From NCBI GenBank assembly GCA_030348385.1, contig JAUCFP010000006.1, forward strand, positions 4,243,501 through 4,307,500: a DNA stretch of 64,000 bases, written 5' to 3'. Both the position numbers and the translations under genes were made by a program. Source of the stretch: Cytobacillus sp. NJ13 (lineage in GTDB: Bacteria > Bacillota > Bacilli > Bacillales > Cytobacillaceae). The notes beneath the pieces are model-generated. The model saw only the letters and a program-made list of their open reading frames with translations, had not been told where the DNA came from and did not search any database. Shown one piece after another: positions 36,897-45,632 of this stretch (positions are counted from its first letter, which is position 1; each line of letters begins with the position of its first letter).

Positions 36897-37670
36897 TTAG
36901 AGGGAAACTGTCATTCCTCCATCTACGACTAAAACCTGTCCTGTCACATAATCAGACGCTTTGGATGATAAAAAGACAGCTGCTCCTTTTAAGTCATGTT
37001 CACTTCCAAATCTTCCGGCAGGAATCTTTCTGAGAATAACTGAACTCGATTTTTCCAGGATCTTTGTTATTCTGGTAGGAAAGAAGCCTGGAGCAATAGC
37101 GTTCACTTGAATGCCGGAGGGTGCCAATTTTACAGCTAAATCCTTTGTAAGTGCGATAACGGCTCCTTTACTTGTACTGTAGGCAACTGCATCAAGAAAT
37201 GCGGAAGGAGCACCTCTCATTCCATTTACTGAAGAAATATTGATGATTTTGCCGCTGCCCTGCTTCGCCATCACTTTTGCCGCAGCCTGTGAAAATAAAA
37301 ACAGCCCCTTTAAATTCACATTCATGACTTTGTCCCATTTATCAGCAGGCAGTTCAAGGAAAGGCGCAACCCAGGATGTTCCGCTATTATTAATGAGAAT
37401 ATCGATGCTCCCAAATGTCTCTAAGGTCTTGCTGATGACCATTTGAATGTCTTCTTCACTGGTTATGTCACATTCAATTGCCAGAGATTTAACTCCCTTT
37501 GCTTCAAGATTTTTTCTGACATGCTCACATGCTTCAATGCTGCGTGAGCAGACGACAACATTTGCTCCTGCTTCCCCAAGTGCATTTGCCATTTGCTCGC
37601 CGAGTCCGCGTCCTCCTCCTGTTACAATTGCTGTTTTATTGCCTAAATGAAATAACTCGTTCAATTCCAT
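36897..37670 (-). CDS. SDR-family oxidoreductase (PhaB-like) of the PHA operon
   Basis: 257-residue short-chain dehydrogenase. It has the cofactor motif TGGGRGLG, the NNSG motif, the catalytic Ser in NISSV, and YSTSKG. Since it is the first gene of the operon with phaR-like and phaC, it most likely makes 3-hydroxyacyl-CoA for the synthase (acetoacetyl-CoA reductase role). The sequence also resembles gluconate 5-dehydrogenases, so the substrate is not proven. The ATG at 37670 follows GGGAGGG. Confidence 0.85.
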   Translation of the reverse strand: MELNELFHLGNKTAIVTGGGRGLGEQMANALGEAGANVVVCSRSIEACEHVRKNLEAKGVKSLAIECDITSEEDIQMVISKTLETFGSIDILINNSGTSWVAPFLELPADKWDKVMNVNLKGLFLFSQAAAKVMAKQGSGKIINISSVNGMRGAPSAFLDAVAYSTSKGAVIALTKDLAVKLAPSGIQVNAIAPGFFPTRITKILEKSSSVILRKIPAGRFGSEHDLKGAAVFLSSKASDYVTGQVLVVDGGMTVSL

Positions 37671-37849
37671 CGTTATCCCTCCCTTAGTGTTATTAAAAAT
37701 CAATCCCGCTGACTTAAAATAGACTTCGATATAGTATAGACAAGTTATCCCCATGTGGTGCTAAAATTGTATATTTGCCTTGTCCCAAAATGTATAAGGA
37801 AGATAAAAACAGATAAGGATGGAAAACATACGAGGAGGGATGAAGAAAG

Positions 37850-38101
37850 GTGGAAAGGGAGCGAATAGAGGAGCTTTTTGAAGAAAGCGGATATCACGGA
37901 TTAAACAGCAGACTTGCCTATAAAGTCTGGATGAGAGGGGTATGGGATGAAGAGGATGAAGACAGAATAGAAGCTTTTTTAGATGCTTATTCTTTTGAAG
38001 GAGAAAGAATATTAACTGACGATTTTCTTTATCACTATCGAATATTTGCCTATATTCACGAGAAAAATGAATGTCCGTTATTCCAGCGGCAGAGATCTTA
38101 G
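37850..38101 (+). CDS. Acidic conserved small protein, unknown function
   Basis: 83 residues, strongly acidic, starting VERERIEELFEESGYHG with GTG after GAGGAGGG. No membrane segment. The KVWMRGVWDEEDEDRIEAF core looks like a compact helical protein. Divergent from the PHA operon (gap about 180 bases). I do not recognise the family. Confidence 0.65.
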   Translation: MERERIEELFEESGYHGLNSRLAYKVWMRGVWDEEDEDRIEAFLDAYSFEGERILTDDFLYHYRIFAYIHEKNECPLFQRQRS

Positions 38102-38119
38102 GAACACAGCTTAAAGCAA

Positions 38120-38153
38120 AAACAAACACAGATCCAGGACCTGTGTTTGTTTT
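38120..38153 (+). terminator. Terminator after the 83-residue gene
   Basis: AAACACAG and CTGTGTTT pair, with inner TCC/GGA pairs and one mismatch, followed by GTTTT. Confidence 0.7.
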
Positions 38154-38190
38154 ACATATACAAAATAAGAAAGTATAAAACTTTGAGCTT

Positions 38191-38229
38191 CGATAATTGT
38201 CTAGCTCCAGGCGCCTTCCGCTTTTCTTA
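38191..38229 (+). repeat. Dispersed Bacillaceae repeat, copy 4 (short)
   Basis: TTGTCTAGCTCCAGGCGCC is joined directly to CTTCCGCTTTTCTT; the middle part is missing. The end abuts the stop codon of the minus-strand symporter gene. Confidence 0.72.
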
Positions 38230-39639
38230 TCAGCCAGCTTTCTTAAGCTGCTTATTGGCTGCCTTATAGTGGTTTTCAAAAAATTCATTAGTATCTTTAA
38301 CAACCACTTTGCTTAAAAGAACTAATGCAATTAAGTTAGGAATCATCATTAATGCATTTGCCATATCTGCGAAAGCCCAAACGGTAGTTAAGTTGGCAAC
38401 CGCACCAATGCCAGTCGCAAAGATGTAAATGGCACGGTATCCCATAATTCCTTTTGTGCCAACCAGGTACTCAAAGCATTTTTCACCGTATACATACCAG
38501 CCGACGATTGTTGAGAAACCGAAGAAGATAACAGAGAATGCAACGATATATTCACCCGCTGTTCCAAGAACATGGGCAAAGGCTGCACTTGTTAATGCCC
38601 CGCCGTCAAGGCTGCCGTCATGCGCCACACCAGAGATCAATCCGCCTGTTGTGTCCCAGAAACCAGTCATGATAAGCACCAGTCCAGTCATCGTACAAAC
38701 AACGATTGTAACAATAAATGTACCAGTCATCGCAACAAGAGCCTGTTTTACAGGGTGGTCTGTCTTTGCGTTGCCTGCGATAAGCGCTGCTGTACCAAGA
38801 CCGGCTTCATTAGAGAAAATACCCCGTGAAACACCATTCTTGATCGCTTCAGATACTACAACACCGACAAATCCGCCAGTTGCTGCAACCGGATTGAAGG
38901 CATAGTAGAAGATTGTCTGGAATCCAGGGATGATCTGATCGTAGTTAACTGCAAGAATAATTAGTGACCCGCCAATATAAAGAACCGCCATGACTGGTAC
39001 AAAGAATCCAGCAACAGTACTAATACGCTGAATGCCGCCAAAGATGATTAGAGCAGCCAGTACAGCAAGAATAACGCCTGTAATCCAATTATTAATCCCA
39101 AATGAAGTGTCCATAACAGCTGCAATGGTATTCGATTGAACACTGTTGCCGATTCCAAGTGCTGCAAATGCTCCGAAGATTGCAAATGCAACTGCAAGCC
39201 ATTTGAATTTCTTGCCAAGACCGCGTTCTACATAATACATCGGTCCGCTGGAGTACTCGCCATTTGCGTTTTTCACTCGGTATTTCATTGCCAGCAAGGC
39301 TTCAGCATATTTGGTTGCCATTCCCAGCAGACCAACAATCCACATCCAGAAGATGGCCCCTGGTCCGCCAAGTGTAATCGCAGTGGCAACACCGGCGATA
39401 TTACCATTGCCAATTGTTGCTGCGAGAGCTGTCATAAGCGCTTTAAAGTTACTGACATCGCCCTCATCATTAGATGCAGCCTGTCCTTCTTTGGTAAACC
39501 CTAATTTAAACGCATATATAAGCCTTCTGAATTGAAGGCCTTTCAGCATGAATGTTAAAAGAACACCAGTACCAAAAAGCAAAATCAAACTTGGTGTGCC
39601 CCAGAGCACCCCGTTAATTTTATTAAGCGTCTCAAGCAT
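38230..39639 (-). CDS. AGCS-family sodium:alanine symporter
   Basis: 469-residue inner-membrane carrier with 11 or so helices that imports alanine or glycine with sodium. Family signatures include GNGNIAGVATAITLGGPGAIFWMW and KNGVSRGIFSNEAGLGTAAL (described at about residues 75-98 and 265-285). The ATG at 39639 follows GGGAGG at normal spacing. Divergent to adeR and close to ald, so alanine is a likely substrate. B. subtilis AlsT is a relative; whether this is the true ortholog is unclear. Confidence 0.92.
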   Translation of the reverse strand: MLETLNKINGVLWGTPSLILLFGTGVLLTFMLKGLQFRRLIYAFKLGFTKEGQAASNDEGDVSNFKALMTALAATIGNGNIAGVATAITLGGPGAIFWMWIVGLLGMATKYAEALLAMKYRVKNANGEYSSGPMYYVERGLGKKFKWLAVAFAIFGAFAALGIGNSVQSNTIAAVMDTSFGINNWITGVILAVLAALIIFGGIQRISTVAGFFVPVMAVLYIGGSLIILAVNYDQIIPGFQTIFYYAFNPVAATGGFVGVVVSEAIKNGVSRGIFSNEAGLGTAALIAGNAKTDHPVKQALVAMTGTFIVTIVVCTMTGLVLIMTGFWDTTGGLISGVAHDGSLDGGALTSAAFAHVLGTAGEYIVAFSVIFFGFSTIVGWYVYGEKCFEYLVGTKGIMGYRAIYIFATGIGAVANLTTVWAFADMANALMMIPNLIALVLLSKVVVKDTNEFFENHYKAANKQLKKAG

Positions 39640-39926
39640 AAATTCCATCGCCTCCCATATGTTAACGCTTTCAATTGCTGTGAACAAACTATTATTATAT
39701 GATTTTTTTGTGAACATGTCCTATTGTAAAATTATCTGAATATAACTTCAAGTCAAATAATAGAAGTAAAACTATTAGCAATTTTATAAAAAAGGAGATA
39801 CCGTGCGAATTATGTCGAATGGCTTGATGACTTTGGTAGAGCGCAGGGTTGGATTGAGGTATAATATAATAGGATAGAAAAAGTGAATTGGCGTTTAAAG
39901 GAGTTTTACGATTGGGTGATGATAAA

Positions 39927-41168
39927 ATGGAAAAAGATCCGTTTAAGAGGGCATTTAGTGATCTAGAAGAATTGGTAGATAAGATCCGCGATGTCCTGGA
40001 ATGCCCTGTTACAATAGAAGATGTTAACCATCGCCTGCTGGCCTACAGTACACATGATGACCAGACAGATACCGCGAGAATCGCAACGATTATCAGCAGA
40101 AAGGTTCCTGAAAAGGTGATCAATCGTTTATGGAAGGAACGTGTGATTCCGCAGCTGATGCAAAGCGGAGAACCTCTTAGAATCCCTGAAATAAAGGAAA
40201 TCGGGCTGGGAAATCGGGTAGCCATTTCCATACGTAATCATAATGAAGTATTAGGCTACATATGGGCAGTCGAAGAAGAAGCCCTCTTAACAGAAAGCAA
40301 GCTGAACCTGCTAAAGCTTGCTGCACAGTCTGCAAGGACGGAGATGCTAAGATTAAACGCCCAAAAGAAAAAAAGAGCTGAGGGTTACCGGGATTTTTTC
40401 TGGGAACTGTTAACCGGCCATTTCCTTAGCCATGATGAAATCGCAGAAAGGTTCGAGGATTTAAGCATTAAACCGCCATCGCCGTTTGCAGTACTTGTCT
40501 TTAGGTTTAAAGATGAAGTTACCTCTAAAATAGAACAAAATATCATTTATCTGATCTCGACGAGCCAAAAGGTTCATATTACCTTTCATGCAGCGATGGG
40601 GAATGAATTTATTATTCTGGCTGCGCCGCCGGAACCTGCTCTTTCCGAAAATGCTTTTATAGAATTCATCCATTTTTTCATCGATCAAATGAAGACTCGA
40701 TTTAGCATTGATCATATTAACGGGGCAACAGGAACAACTTATCAGCACTATGAGAAAGTTGAAAAAAGCTATCAGGAGGCACTGCAGGTCCTGCGCCTTA
40801 AAGAACAATTTCCCGAAGAGATCCATCATGTCTATAGCTATCAGCAGCTTGGCATTTTCCGTTATCTTGATGCCATACTTGAAAAGAAAAGGCTGGAACC
40901 ATATGAGCATCCGGCTATCGAAAAGCTTAACAAATATGATATAGAGCATCGGACCAATCTGCTCACTACTCTGGAAGCCTTCATTGATCATGACAGCAAT
41001 GTGAATGAAACAGCTAAAAAGCTGCATATTCATATGAATACATTGAATTATCGATTAAAGAGGATAACCGATATCGGGGAAGTTGATCTGAAGAATACGA
41101 ATACAAAACTTTCTTTATATCTTGAACTTAAAATCCGGAGAATCGAAAAGAAGAGCCCCCATTTGTAG
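39927..41168 (+). CDS. adeR: PucR-family activator AdeR of alanine dehydrogenase
   Basis: 413-residue transcriptional regulator of the PucR/CdaR type. The N-terminal part is a GAF-like sensing region (LECPVTIEDVNHRLLAYS), the C-terminal HTH_30 domain is clear (VNETAKKLHIHMNTLNYR, near residue 370-390). In B. subtilis AdeR activates ald in response to L-alanine; here it lies directly upstream of ald on the same strand. The ATG at 39927 follows GGGTGATGA; a frame extension of 13 codons exists with AAAGGAG further up, so the start is not certain. Confidence 0.88.
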   Translation: MEKDPFKRAFSDLEELVDKIRDVLECPVTIEDVNHRLLAYSTHDDQTDTARIATIISRKVPEKVINRLWKERVIPQLMQSGEPLRIPEIKEIGLGNRVAISIRNHNEVLGYIWAVEEEALLTESKLNLLKLAAQSARTEMLRLNAQKKKRAEGYRDFFWELLTGHFLSHDEIAERFEDLSIKPPSPFAVLVFRFKDEVTSKIEQNIIYLISTSQKVHITFHAAMGNEFIILAAPPEPALSENAFIEFIHFFIDQMKTRFSIDHINGATGTTYQHYEKVEKSYQEALQVLRLKEQFPEEIHHVYSYQQLGIFRYLDAILEKKRLEPYEHPAIEKLNKYDIEHRTNLLTTLEAFIDHDSNVNETAKKLHIHMNTLNYRLKRITDIGEVDLKNTNTKLSLYLELKIRRIEKKSPHL

Positions 41169-41197
41169 ATTTTCACAAATGGAGGCTCTTTAATTTT
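41151..41197 (+). terminator. Terminator after adeR (overlaps its end)
   Basis: AAGAGCC..CATTTGT pairs with ACAAATG.GGCTCTT. The left arm includes the last adeR codons and the stop. Confidence 0.85.
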
Positions 41198-41285
41198 ACT
41201 GATTTAACAATGACAGCGCTTTACTAAAATTATTATACTGACAATAGTAAATATCATATTTGATAGATTGAAAGGGGATTTTTCC

Positions 41286-42416
41286 ATGATTATTGGAGTA
41301 CCTAAAGAGATTAAAAATAACGAAAATCGTGTTGCTGCGACACCAGCAAGCGTTGATGCATTAGTAAAAGCCGGACATAAAGTACTTGTAGAAATCGACG
41401 CAGGAAATGGAAGCGGTTTCACCAACGAGGATTATACAGAAGTAGGAGCTGTTATCGTAGATACAGCTGCAGAAGCATGGGCTGCTGAAATGGTTATGAA
41501 GGTTAAAGAGCCTCTAGCTTCTGAATATGGCTATTTCCGTGAAGGTTTGGTTCTTTTCACATATCTTCATCTTGCAGCAGAGCCTGAGCTTGCAAAAGCA
41601 TTAACTGAAAAAGGTGTTACAGCTATCGCATATGAAACAGTAGAAGTAAACCGCACATTGCCTCTTCTTACTCCAATGAGTGAGGTTGCAGGACGCATGT
41701 CTGCACAAATTGGAGCTCAATTCCTGCAAAAGACAAATGGCGGAATGGGTATTCTTCTGGCAGGTGTTCCAGGTGTATCACGCGGAAAAGTTACCATCAT
41801 TGGCGGCGGGGTAGTTGGAATCAACGCTGCGAAAATGGCAATCGGACTTGGCGCACAAGTTACGATCATCGACTTAAGCCCAGAACGTCTGCGCCAGCTT
41901 GACGATATCTTCGGAAACAGCATCCAAACTTTAATGTCTAATCCTTTCAACATTGCACAGGCTGTTAAAGATGCTGACCTGGTAATTGGTGCGGTTCTCA
42001 TCCCAGGAGCTAAAGCGCCTAAGCTTGTAACGGAAGAAATGATTAAAACAATGAAACCTGGTTCAGTAGTTGTTGACGTGGCGATTGACCAGGGCGGTAT
42101 TTTCGAAACAGTTGATCACATTACAACTCATGACAACCCAACTTACGATAAGCATGGCGTTGTTCACTATGCTGTTGCGAACATGCCTGGTGCCGTTCCA
42201 AGAACATCTACAATTGCTCTTACAAACGTTACAATCAACTACGCGCTGCAGATTGCAAACAAAGGCGTTGTTAAAGCTATTGAAGACAATGCAGCACTTA
42301 AGCTTGGCGTAAACGTTGTAAACGGCAGCATCACATACCCGGCGGTTGCGAAAGATCTTGGCTATGAGTATGTTTCTGTCGAAGATGCATTTGCTAAAGT
42401 AAAAGCTGCTAACTAA
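41286..42416 (+). CDS. ald: Alanine dehydrogenase
   Basis: NAD-dependent oxidative deamination of L-alanine to pyruvate and ammonium, 376 residues. The conserved N-terminal start [17 protein letters not shown], substrate-binding region (MKVKEPL), and NAD motif [13 protein letters not shown] near residue 173 are clear. AAAGGGG precedes the ATG at 41286. Needed for growth on alanine and for normal sporulation in B. subtilis. Activation by AdeR is expected from the neighbour. Confidence 0.97.
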   Translation: MIIGVPKEIKNNENRVAATPASVDALVKAGHKVLVEIDAGNGSGFTNEDYTEVGAVIVDTAAEAWAAEMVMKVKEPLASEYGYFREGLVLFTYLHLAAEPELAKALTEKGVTAIAYETVEVNRTLPLLTPMSEVAGRMSAQIGAQFLQKTNGGMGILLAGVPGVSRGKVTIIGGGVVGINAAKMAIGLGAQVTIIDLSPERLRQLDDIFGNSIQTLMSNPFNIAQAVKDADLVIGAVLIPGAKAPKLVTEEMIKTMKPGSVVVDVAIDQGGIFETVDHITTHDNPTYDKHGVVHYAVANMPGAVPRTSTIALTNVTINYALQIANKGVVKAIEDNAALKLGVNVVNGSITYPAVAKDLGYEYVSVEDAFAKVKAAN

Positions 42417-42423
42417 TAGACCA

Positions 42424-42457
42424 TAAATCCCCTTGGCCAGAGGCTAAGGGGATTTGT
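42424..42457 (+). terminator. Terminator after ald
   Basis: AAATCCCCTTGGCC and GGCTAAGGGGATTT form the stem (one mismatch) around AGA, then GTT. Confidence 0.88.
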
Positions 42458-42483
42458 TATGTGCATAGGCGTTTTTGCTTTTC

Positions 42484-42553
42484 TGGTGCTGTCCAGCTTC
42501 AGCGCCTACCCCACGAGGTGTCGGGGGTGGGCAAGGCGCCTTCCGCTTTTCTA
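42484..42553 (+). repeat. Dispersed Bacillaceae repeat, copy 5
   Basis: CTGTCCAGCTTCAGCGCC, then CCACGAGGTGTCGG, and the end GGCAAGGCGCCTTCCGCTTTTC. The GCGCCTACCCC and GGGGTGGGCAAGGCGC arms can form a strong hairpin. No stop codon abuts this copy. Confidence 0.75.
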
Positions 42554-42625
42554 GTAGCCCACTCAATATGCGGACATCTGCATATTAAATAGAGAAGGCA
42601 TTGAAAATTAAGGAGGTTACCCTGC

Positions 42626-42868
42626 ATGTATTATTATAGAGGCCCATATAGAAACGGGGACGAAAGGTTCTTCTTTTTAGGAGCTCCTTTTGTCGGCGGA
42701 CTGCTCGGCGGTTTCCTGGGAGGCGGGCTAGGAGCAGCATTATTTGCTCCCCGTCCATTTTACGGCCCCCCGCCGCCATTCTATGGCCCGCCAGCTGCAC
42801 TATATGCTCCTTATGGCGGTGGCGGATACCCTGGCTATGGACCATATGGAAACCCTTATTATCGCTAA
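42626..42868 (+). CDS. Small Gly/Pro/Tyr-rich protein, possible spore-coat protein
   Basis: 80 residues. A short hydrophobic glycine-rich segment (VGGLLGGFLGGGLGAALF, about 23-40) is followed by a Pro-Tyr-Gly-rich tail ending YGPYGNPYYR. AAGGAGG precedes the ATG and a terminator follows, so it is a real gene. Composition resembles coat or surface proteins of spore formers, but I do not recognise the family. Confidence 0.65.
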   Translation: MYYYRGPYRNGDERFFFLGAPFVGGLLGGFLGGGLGAALFAPRPFYGPPPPFYGPPAALYAPYGGGGYPGYGPYGNPYYR

Positions 42869-42874
42869 ACAGGT

Positions 42875-42903
42875 AAAAGCTCTCTTGATTGAGAGCTTTT
42901 TTA
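42875..42903. terminator. Terminator after the Gly/Pro/Tyr-rich gene
   Basis: AAAAGCTCTC pairs with GAGAGCTTTT around TTGATT; usable from both sides. Confidence 0.88.
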
Positions 42904-42914
42904 TTAATGTTTAC

Positions 42915-43331
42915 TTACATCCATCTCAGCTTTAGTGTAAGATCACAGCATTTCTGGGGATCCTCTTTATCAGATTCGAAATGGAGGCTGAGCCCGTCAG
43001 GTGTATAGGACACCGCAGGAATTCGGGAAATTCCTGTTGATTTTATCATTTTTTCTACTGCATCCTTTTTTGACTGCTGAGCGGCTGACATCAGTTCATA
43101 AGAGAACTTTTTTGACTCTGCCATATTTACAAGCAATGTGCTGGCGTCCCTCATGAGGACTTCCATTTTTTTAGCGGAGCTCATGAACATTTGAGGATCG
43201 ACAGCTGGGAAGGTTCTGTAGAGATGGATAGGATGATAATAAGACTGGCAGGCTTGCGGATAATTCCAGCAGTTTTGAAGCTGAGGGCTGTATCCAGGCT
43301 TTGGGTAGCGAAAATAATAATAGGGGTACAT
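42915..43331 (-). CDS. YuzC-like inner spore coat protein (tentative)
   Basis: 138-residue protein with a Tyr/Pro-rich start (MYPYYYFRYPKPGYSP) and a helical centre with many Met, Lys and Ser residues. The ATG at 43331 follows AAGGGG. Length, composition and an end with DPQKCCDLTLKLRW remind me of the inner coat protein YuzC of B. subtilis, but this rests on memory and is not firm. It converges on the neighbouring coat-like small gene. Confidence 0.6.
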   Translation of the reverse strand: MYPYYYFRYPKPGYSPQLQNCWNYPQACQSYYHPIHLYRTFPAVDPQMFMSSAKKMEVLMRDASTLLVNMAESKKFSYELMSAAQQSKKDAVEKMIKSTGISRIPAVSYTPDGLSLHFESDKEDPQKCCDLTLKLRWM

Positions 43332-43603
43332 CCGGTTCTGCCCCTTTCGATTAATAATTAATGCACGCATTCCCAATATATGAAACGAAGGCTATTCCTA
43401 TGAGAAAACAAATGGAATACTTTCGCGCAAAAATATGGCTTGCACCCTGCATAGATAAAAAGGGTTTGCATAAGGTGCATTAGAAAGGCAATTTTTATAA
43501 GGATTGATATAATTAGAAAAGGGGTAAAAGAACCGCATGAAGAATATATTAGTGTAATGAATATATAGAAGTGAGCAATGCTTGCATAGATGGGAGGCCC
43601 CGG

Positions 43604-44227
43604 ATGGAACTCGAACTGATTTTGGAAATCATTGAGAATAACGGATATTTGGGGCTGTTTCTATGGCTTTGGGTAGGGGTCTTTATTTTTCCTGTGCCAA
43701 ATGAATTGATCGTGATGACTGTTGGACTTTCTTCCTCTTTAAAAACACTTCACCCTGTGCTTGCTTTCATCGTCATTTATCTTGGCATCTTGACTGCATT
43801 GTCAACCTGTTATACAATCGGGCGTTTGATCGGCAGGCCTTTGCTTAAATACTTCCATAAAAGTAAAAGGATGTCTAAAACGATTGATGGTTCTTTAAAA
43901 CTAATGGAAAAGTATCATGCCTTTTCCCTCACCTTCAGTTATTTTGTTCCGGGTATCAGAAATTTCCTCCCTTTTTTATACGGCTTCAGTAAATTACCAT
44001 TTAAAAAATTCGCTTTGTTTGCGTACAGCGGTGCACTGATATGGCTGTCTGTGACTTTTTCGATCGGCTATGTATTTGGAGATCATATTGATGCCATCAT
44101 CAAACATGAAAAAGAATTACTGCTTGGCCTGGCAGGCTTTGCATTGCTCGTCCTCATTTTTCGCTTCACCAGAAGAAAGCGCGGGAAGGAGCAAGAAAAG
44201 CTGCATGATCAGGGGTTGGGACTTTAA
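43604..44227 (+). CDS. DedA-family membrane protein
   Basis: 207-residue polytopic protein of the DedA/VTT superfamily, members of which act as undecaprenyl-phosphate or phosphatidylethanolamine flippases or transporters. Recognisable features are the early acidic residue and VFIFPVPNELI, the re-entrant GRLIGRPLLKYFHKSKR and SYFVPGIRNFLPFLYG. GGGAGG precedes the ATG at 43604. Substrate not determined. Confidence 0.9.
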   Translation: MELELILEIIENNGYLGLFLWLWVGVFIFPVPNELIVMTVGLSSSLKTLHPVLAFIVIYLGILTALSTCYTIGRLIGRPLLKYFHKSKRMSKTIDGSLKLMEKYHAFSLTFSYFVPGIRNFLPFLYGFSKLPFKKFALFAYSGALIWLSVTFSIGYVFGDHIDAIIKHEKELLLGLAGFALLVLIFRFTRRKRGKEQEKLHDQGLGL

Positions 44228-44229
44228 AA

Positions 44230-44260
44230 TAAAAAGGCAGCCTGGAAGCTGCCTTTTTTA
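44230..44260. terminator. Bidirectional terminator after the DedA gene
   Basis: AAAAAGGCAGC pairs with GCTGCCTTTTT around CTGGAA. Confidence 0.9.
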
Positions 44261-44261
44261 C

Positions 44262-44444
44262 TTAATACTGATTGCGGTGCTCTACCAGGTCGATGGCTCC
44301 AAGTACAATATGGGCAAGCCCGAAACCAACGATGGTATCTGATAACATGTTATTGGTTCTGCGGTTTTGTTTCATTGCATATCCAGCCGCAGTAACAGCG
44401 GTGCCGAGAACAGTTGGAATTAATCCTTCGCGAACGCGATTCAT
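44262..44444 (-). CDS. Small two-helix membrane protein, unknown function
   Basis: 60 residues with two hydrophobic segments (about 8-24 and 36-52) and a polar end EHRNQY. AAGAGGTG precedes the ATG at 44444. Similar small proteins are common in Bacillus genomes and have no assigned role. Flanked by a terminator. Confidence 0.68.
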   Translation of the reverse strand: MNRVREGLIPTVLGTAVTAAGYAMKQNRRTNNMLSDTIVGFGLAHIVLGAIDLVEHRNQY

Positions 44445-44475
44445 GACGGTCACCTCTTTTTTGTGATTGTCCTAC

Positions 44476-44504
44476 AGGACATACATAGTTTGATCTTATA
44501 TAAT
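44476..44504 (+). promoter_or_regulatory. Promoter of the YuxO-like thioesterase gene
   Basis: AGGACA followed after 17 bases by a perfect TATAAT, about 46 bases before the start codon. Confidence 0.55.
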
Positions 44505-44550
44505 GAAGTATAGTATGACAACATTTTACATATAGAAAGGGGATAGGGGA

Positions 44551-44934
44551 ATGGAGTTGAAGGGTACTTTAATCGAAACACTCGGAATGGAAATCGTATC
44601 ACTTGAAAAAGGCCGTGTAGTTGCTACTATGCCTGTTGATGAACGCACCCGCCAGCCGTTTGGACTGCTGCACGGAGGAGCATCTGTCGCCCTTGCGGAA
44701 ACTGTTGCAAGCATAGGAGCATTTGAACTTTGCGACAAAGAAACGGAATCTGTTGCAGGGCTTGAAATCAATGCCAACCATATACGTGCTAAAAAGGATG
44801 GAATTGTGACGGCTGTCGCAACAGTTCTGCATCAGGGCAGAACTACAATGGTATGGGATATCAAAATAACAGATGAAAATGACAAGCTGATTTGCACATC
44901 CAGATGCACAATGGCCGTAATGAAAAGAAAATAA
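44551..44934 (+). CDS. yuxO: Hotdog-fold acyl-CoA thioesterase, YuxO/PaaI family
   Basis: 127-residue thioesterase. The HGGASVALAETVAS stretch contains the catalytic Glu of the PaaI-type hotdog fold and its surrounding glycines. AAGGGGA precedes the ATG. Members hydrolyse aryl- or 1,4-dihydroxy-2-naphthoyl-CoA, the latter in menaquinone synthesis; which applies here is not shown. yuxO stands next to mrpG in B. subtilis too. Confidence 0.88.
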   Translation: MELKGTLIETLGMEIVSLEKGRVVATMPVDERTRQPFGLLHGGASVALAETVASIGAFELCDKETESVAGLEINANHIRAKKDGIVTAVATVLHQGRTTMVWDIKITDENDKLICTSRCTMAVMKRK

Positions 44935-44951
44935 ATCTGCATGCCAAATAA

Positions 44952-44996
44952 CAAAAACCCACGAGAGCGTCTTTATACTCTTGTGGGTTTTCCTTT
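44952..44996. terminator. Bidirectional terminator yuxO/mrp operon
   Basis: AAAACCCACGAGAG pairs with CTCTTGTGGGTTTT. It ends the mrp operon on the minus strand as well. Confidence 0.9.
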
Positions 44997-45364
44997 TAGT
45001 GCCCTTTACCAGCAGGATCTTTTATATTGGAAACATCTTTCAAGTCATCCCGGACACTTTGGTCCCATAGCTTAACACCTGAGTTATATGCTGCACGTCC
45101 AATTAAATGACCAGCAATAGGGGAAGTCAAGAAGATGAAGATAATTCCCAAAACTACTCTTGAATTAAAGTAACCATCCTTAAAGTAAAAGAAAAGCAGT
45201 GTTCCCAAAAGGACGCATAAAACACCAAGTGTTGCAGATTTTGATGCAGCATGGTTTCTGGTATAAACATCAGGAAGCCTGATAACACCGAAAGCTGCAA
45301 CAAGGCTGAAAAATGCACCTAACAGAATAAACAGGATAATAAAGAAATTAGCGATCTCGGTCAT
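44996..45364 (-). CDS. mrpG: Na+/H+ antiporter subunit MrpG
   Basis: 122-residue membrane subunit with three hydrophobic helices and the family motif FGVIRLPDVYTRNHAASKSAT. The ATG at 45364 overlaps mrpF by 17 bases; the frame is open further upstream only within mrpF. Last gene of the operon. MrpG is required for assembly of the full complex. Confidence 0.93.
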   Translation of the reverse strand: MTEIANFFIILFILLGAFFSLVAAFGVIRLPDVYTRNHAASKSATLGVLCVLLGTLLFFYFKDGYFNSRVVLGIIFIFLTSPIAGHLIGRAAYNSGVKLWDQSVRDDLKDVSNIKDPAGKGH

Positions 45365-45632
45365 GTTCAATGATAACCCCCTTCTCCAAATATTTAGAGA
45401 AGGCCACAGTCCCGATGAAAGCGAGTATCCCAAGCAGAAGGATGACCTCCAAAAAGGCGTTCGTATTAAGCGCAATGGAAATAAGTGCTACGATGGCAAT
45501 TAAGTTAATTCCAATTGCATCCAGTGCCACTACCCTGTCAGGAGTGGTTGGGCCCTTGATTACTCTGTAAATTAAAGCCAGTGTGGCAACCGATATACAC
45601 AGAATAGCAATCATTACAATTGTCTGGATCAT
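45348..45632 (-). CDS. mrpF: Na+/H+ antiporter subunit MrpF
   Basis: 94 residues with three helices and the conserved polar motif TTPDRVVALDAIGINLIA. The ATG shares a base with the mrpE stop (TAATG). In B. subtilis MrpF also has a role in cholate and sodium efflux. Confidence 0.94.
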   Translation of the reverse strand: MIQTIVMIAILCISVATLALIYRVIKGPTTPDRVVALDAIGINLIAIVALISIALNTNAFLEVILLLGILAFIGTVAFSKYLEKGVIIEHDRDR

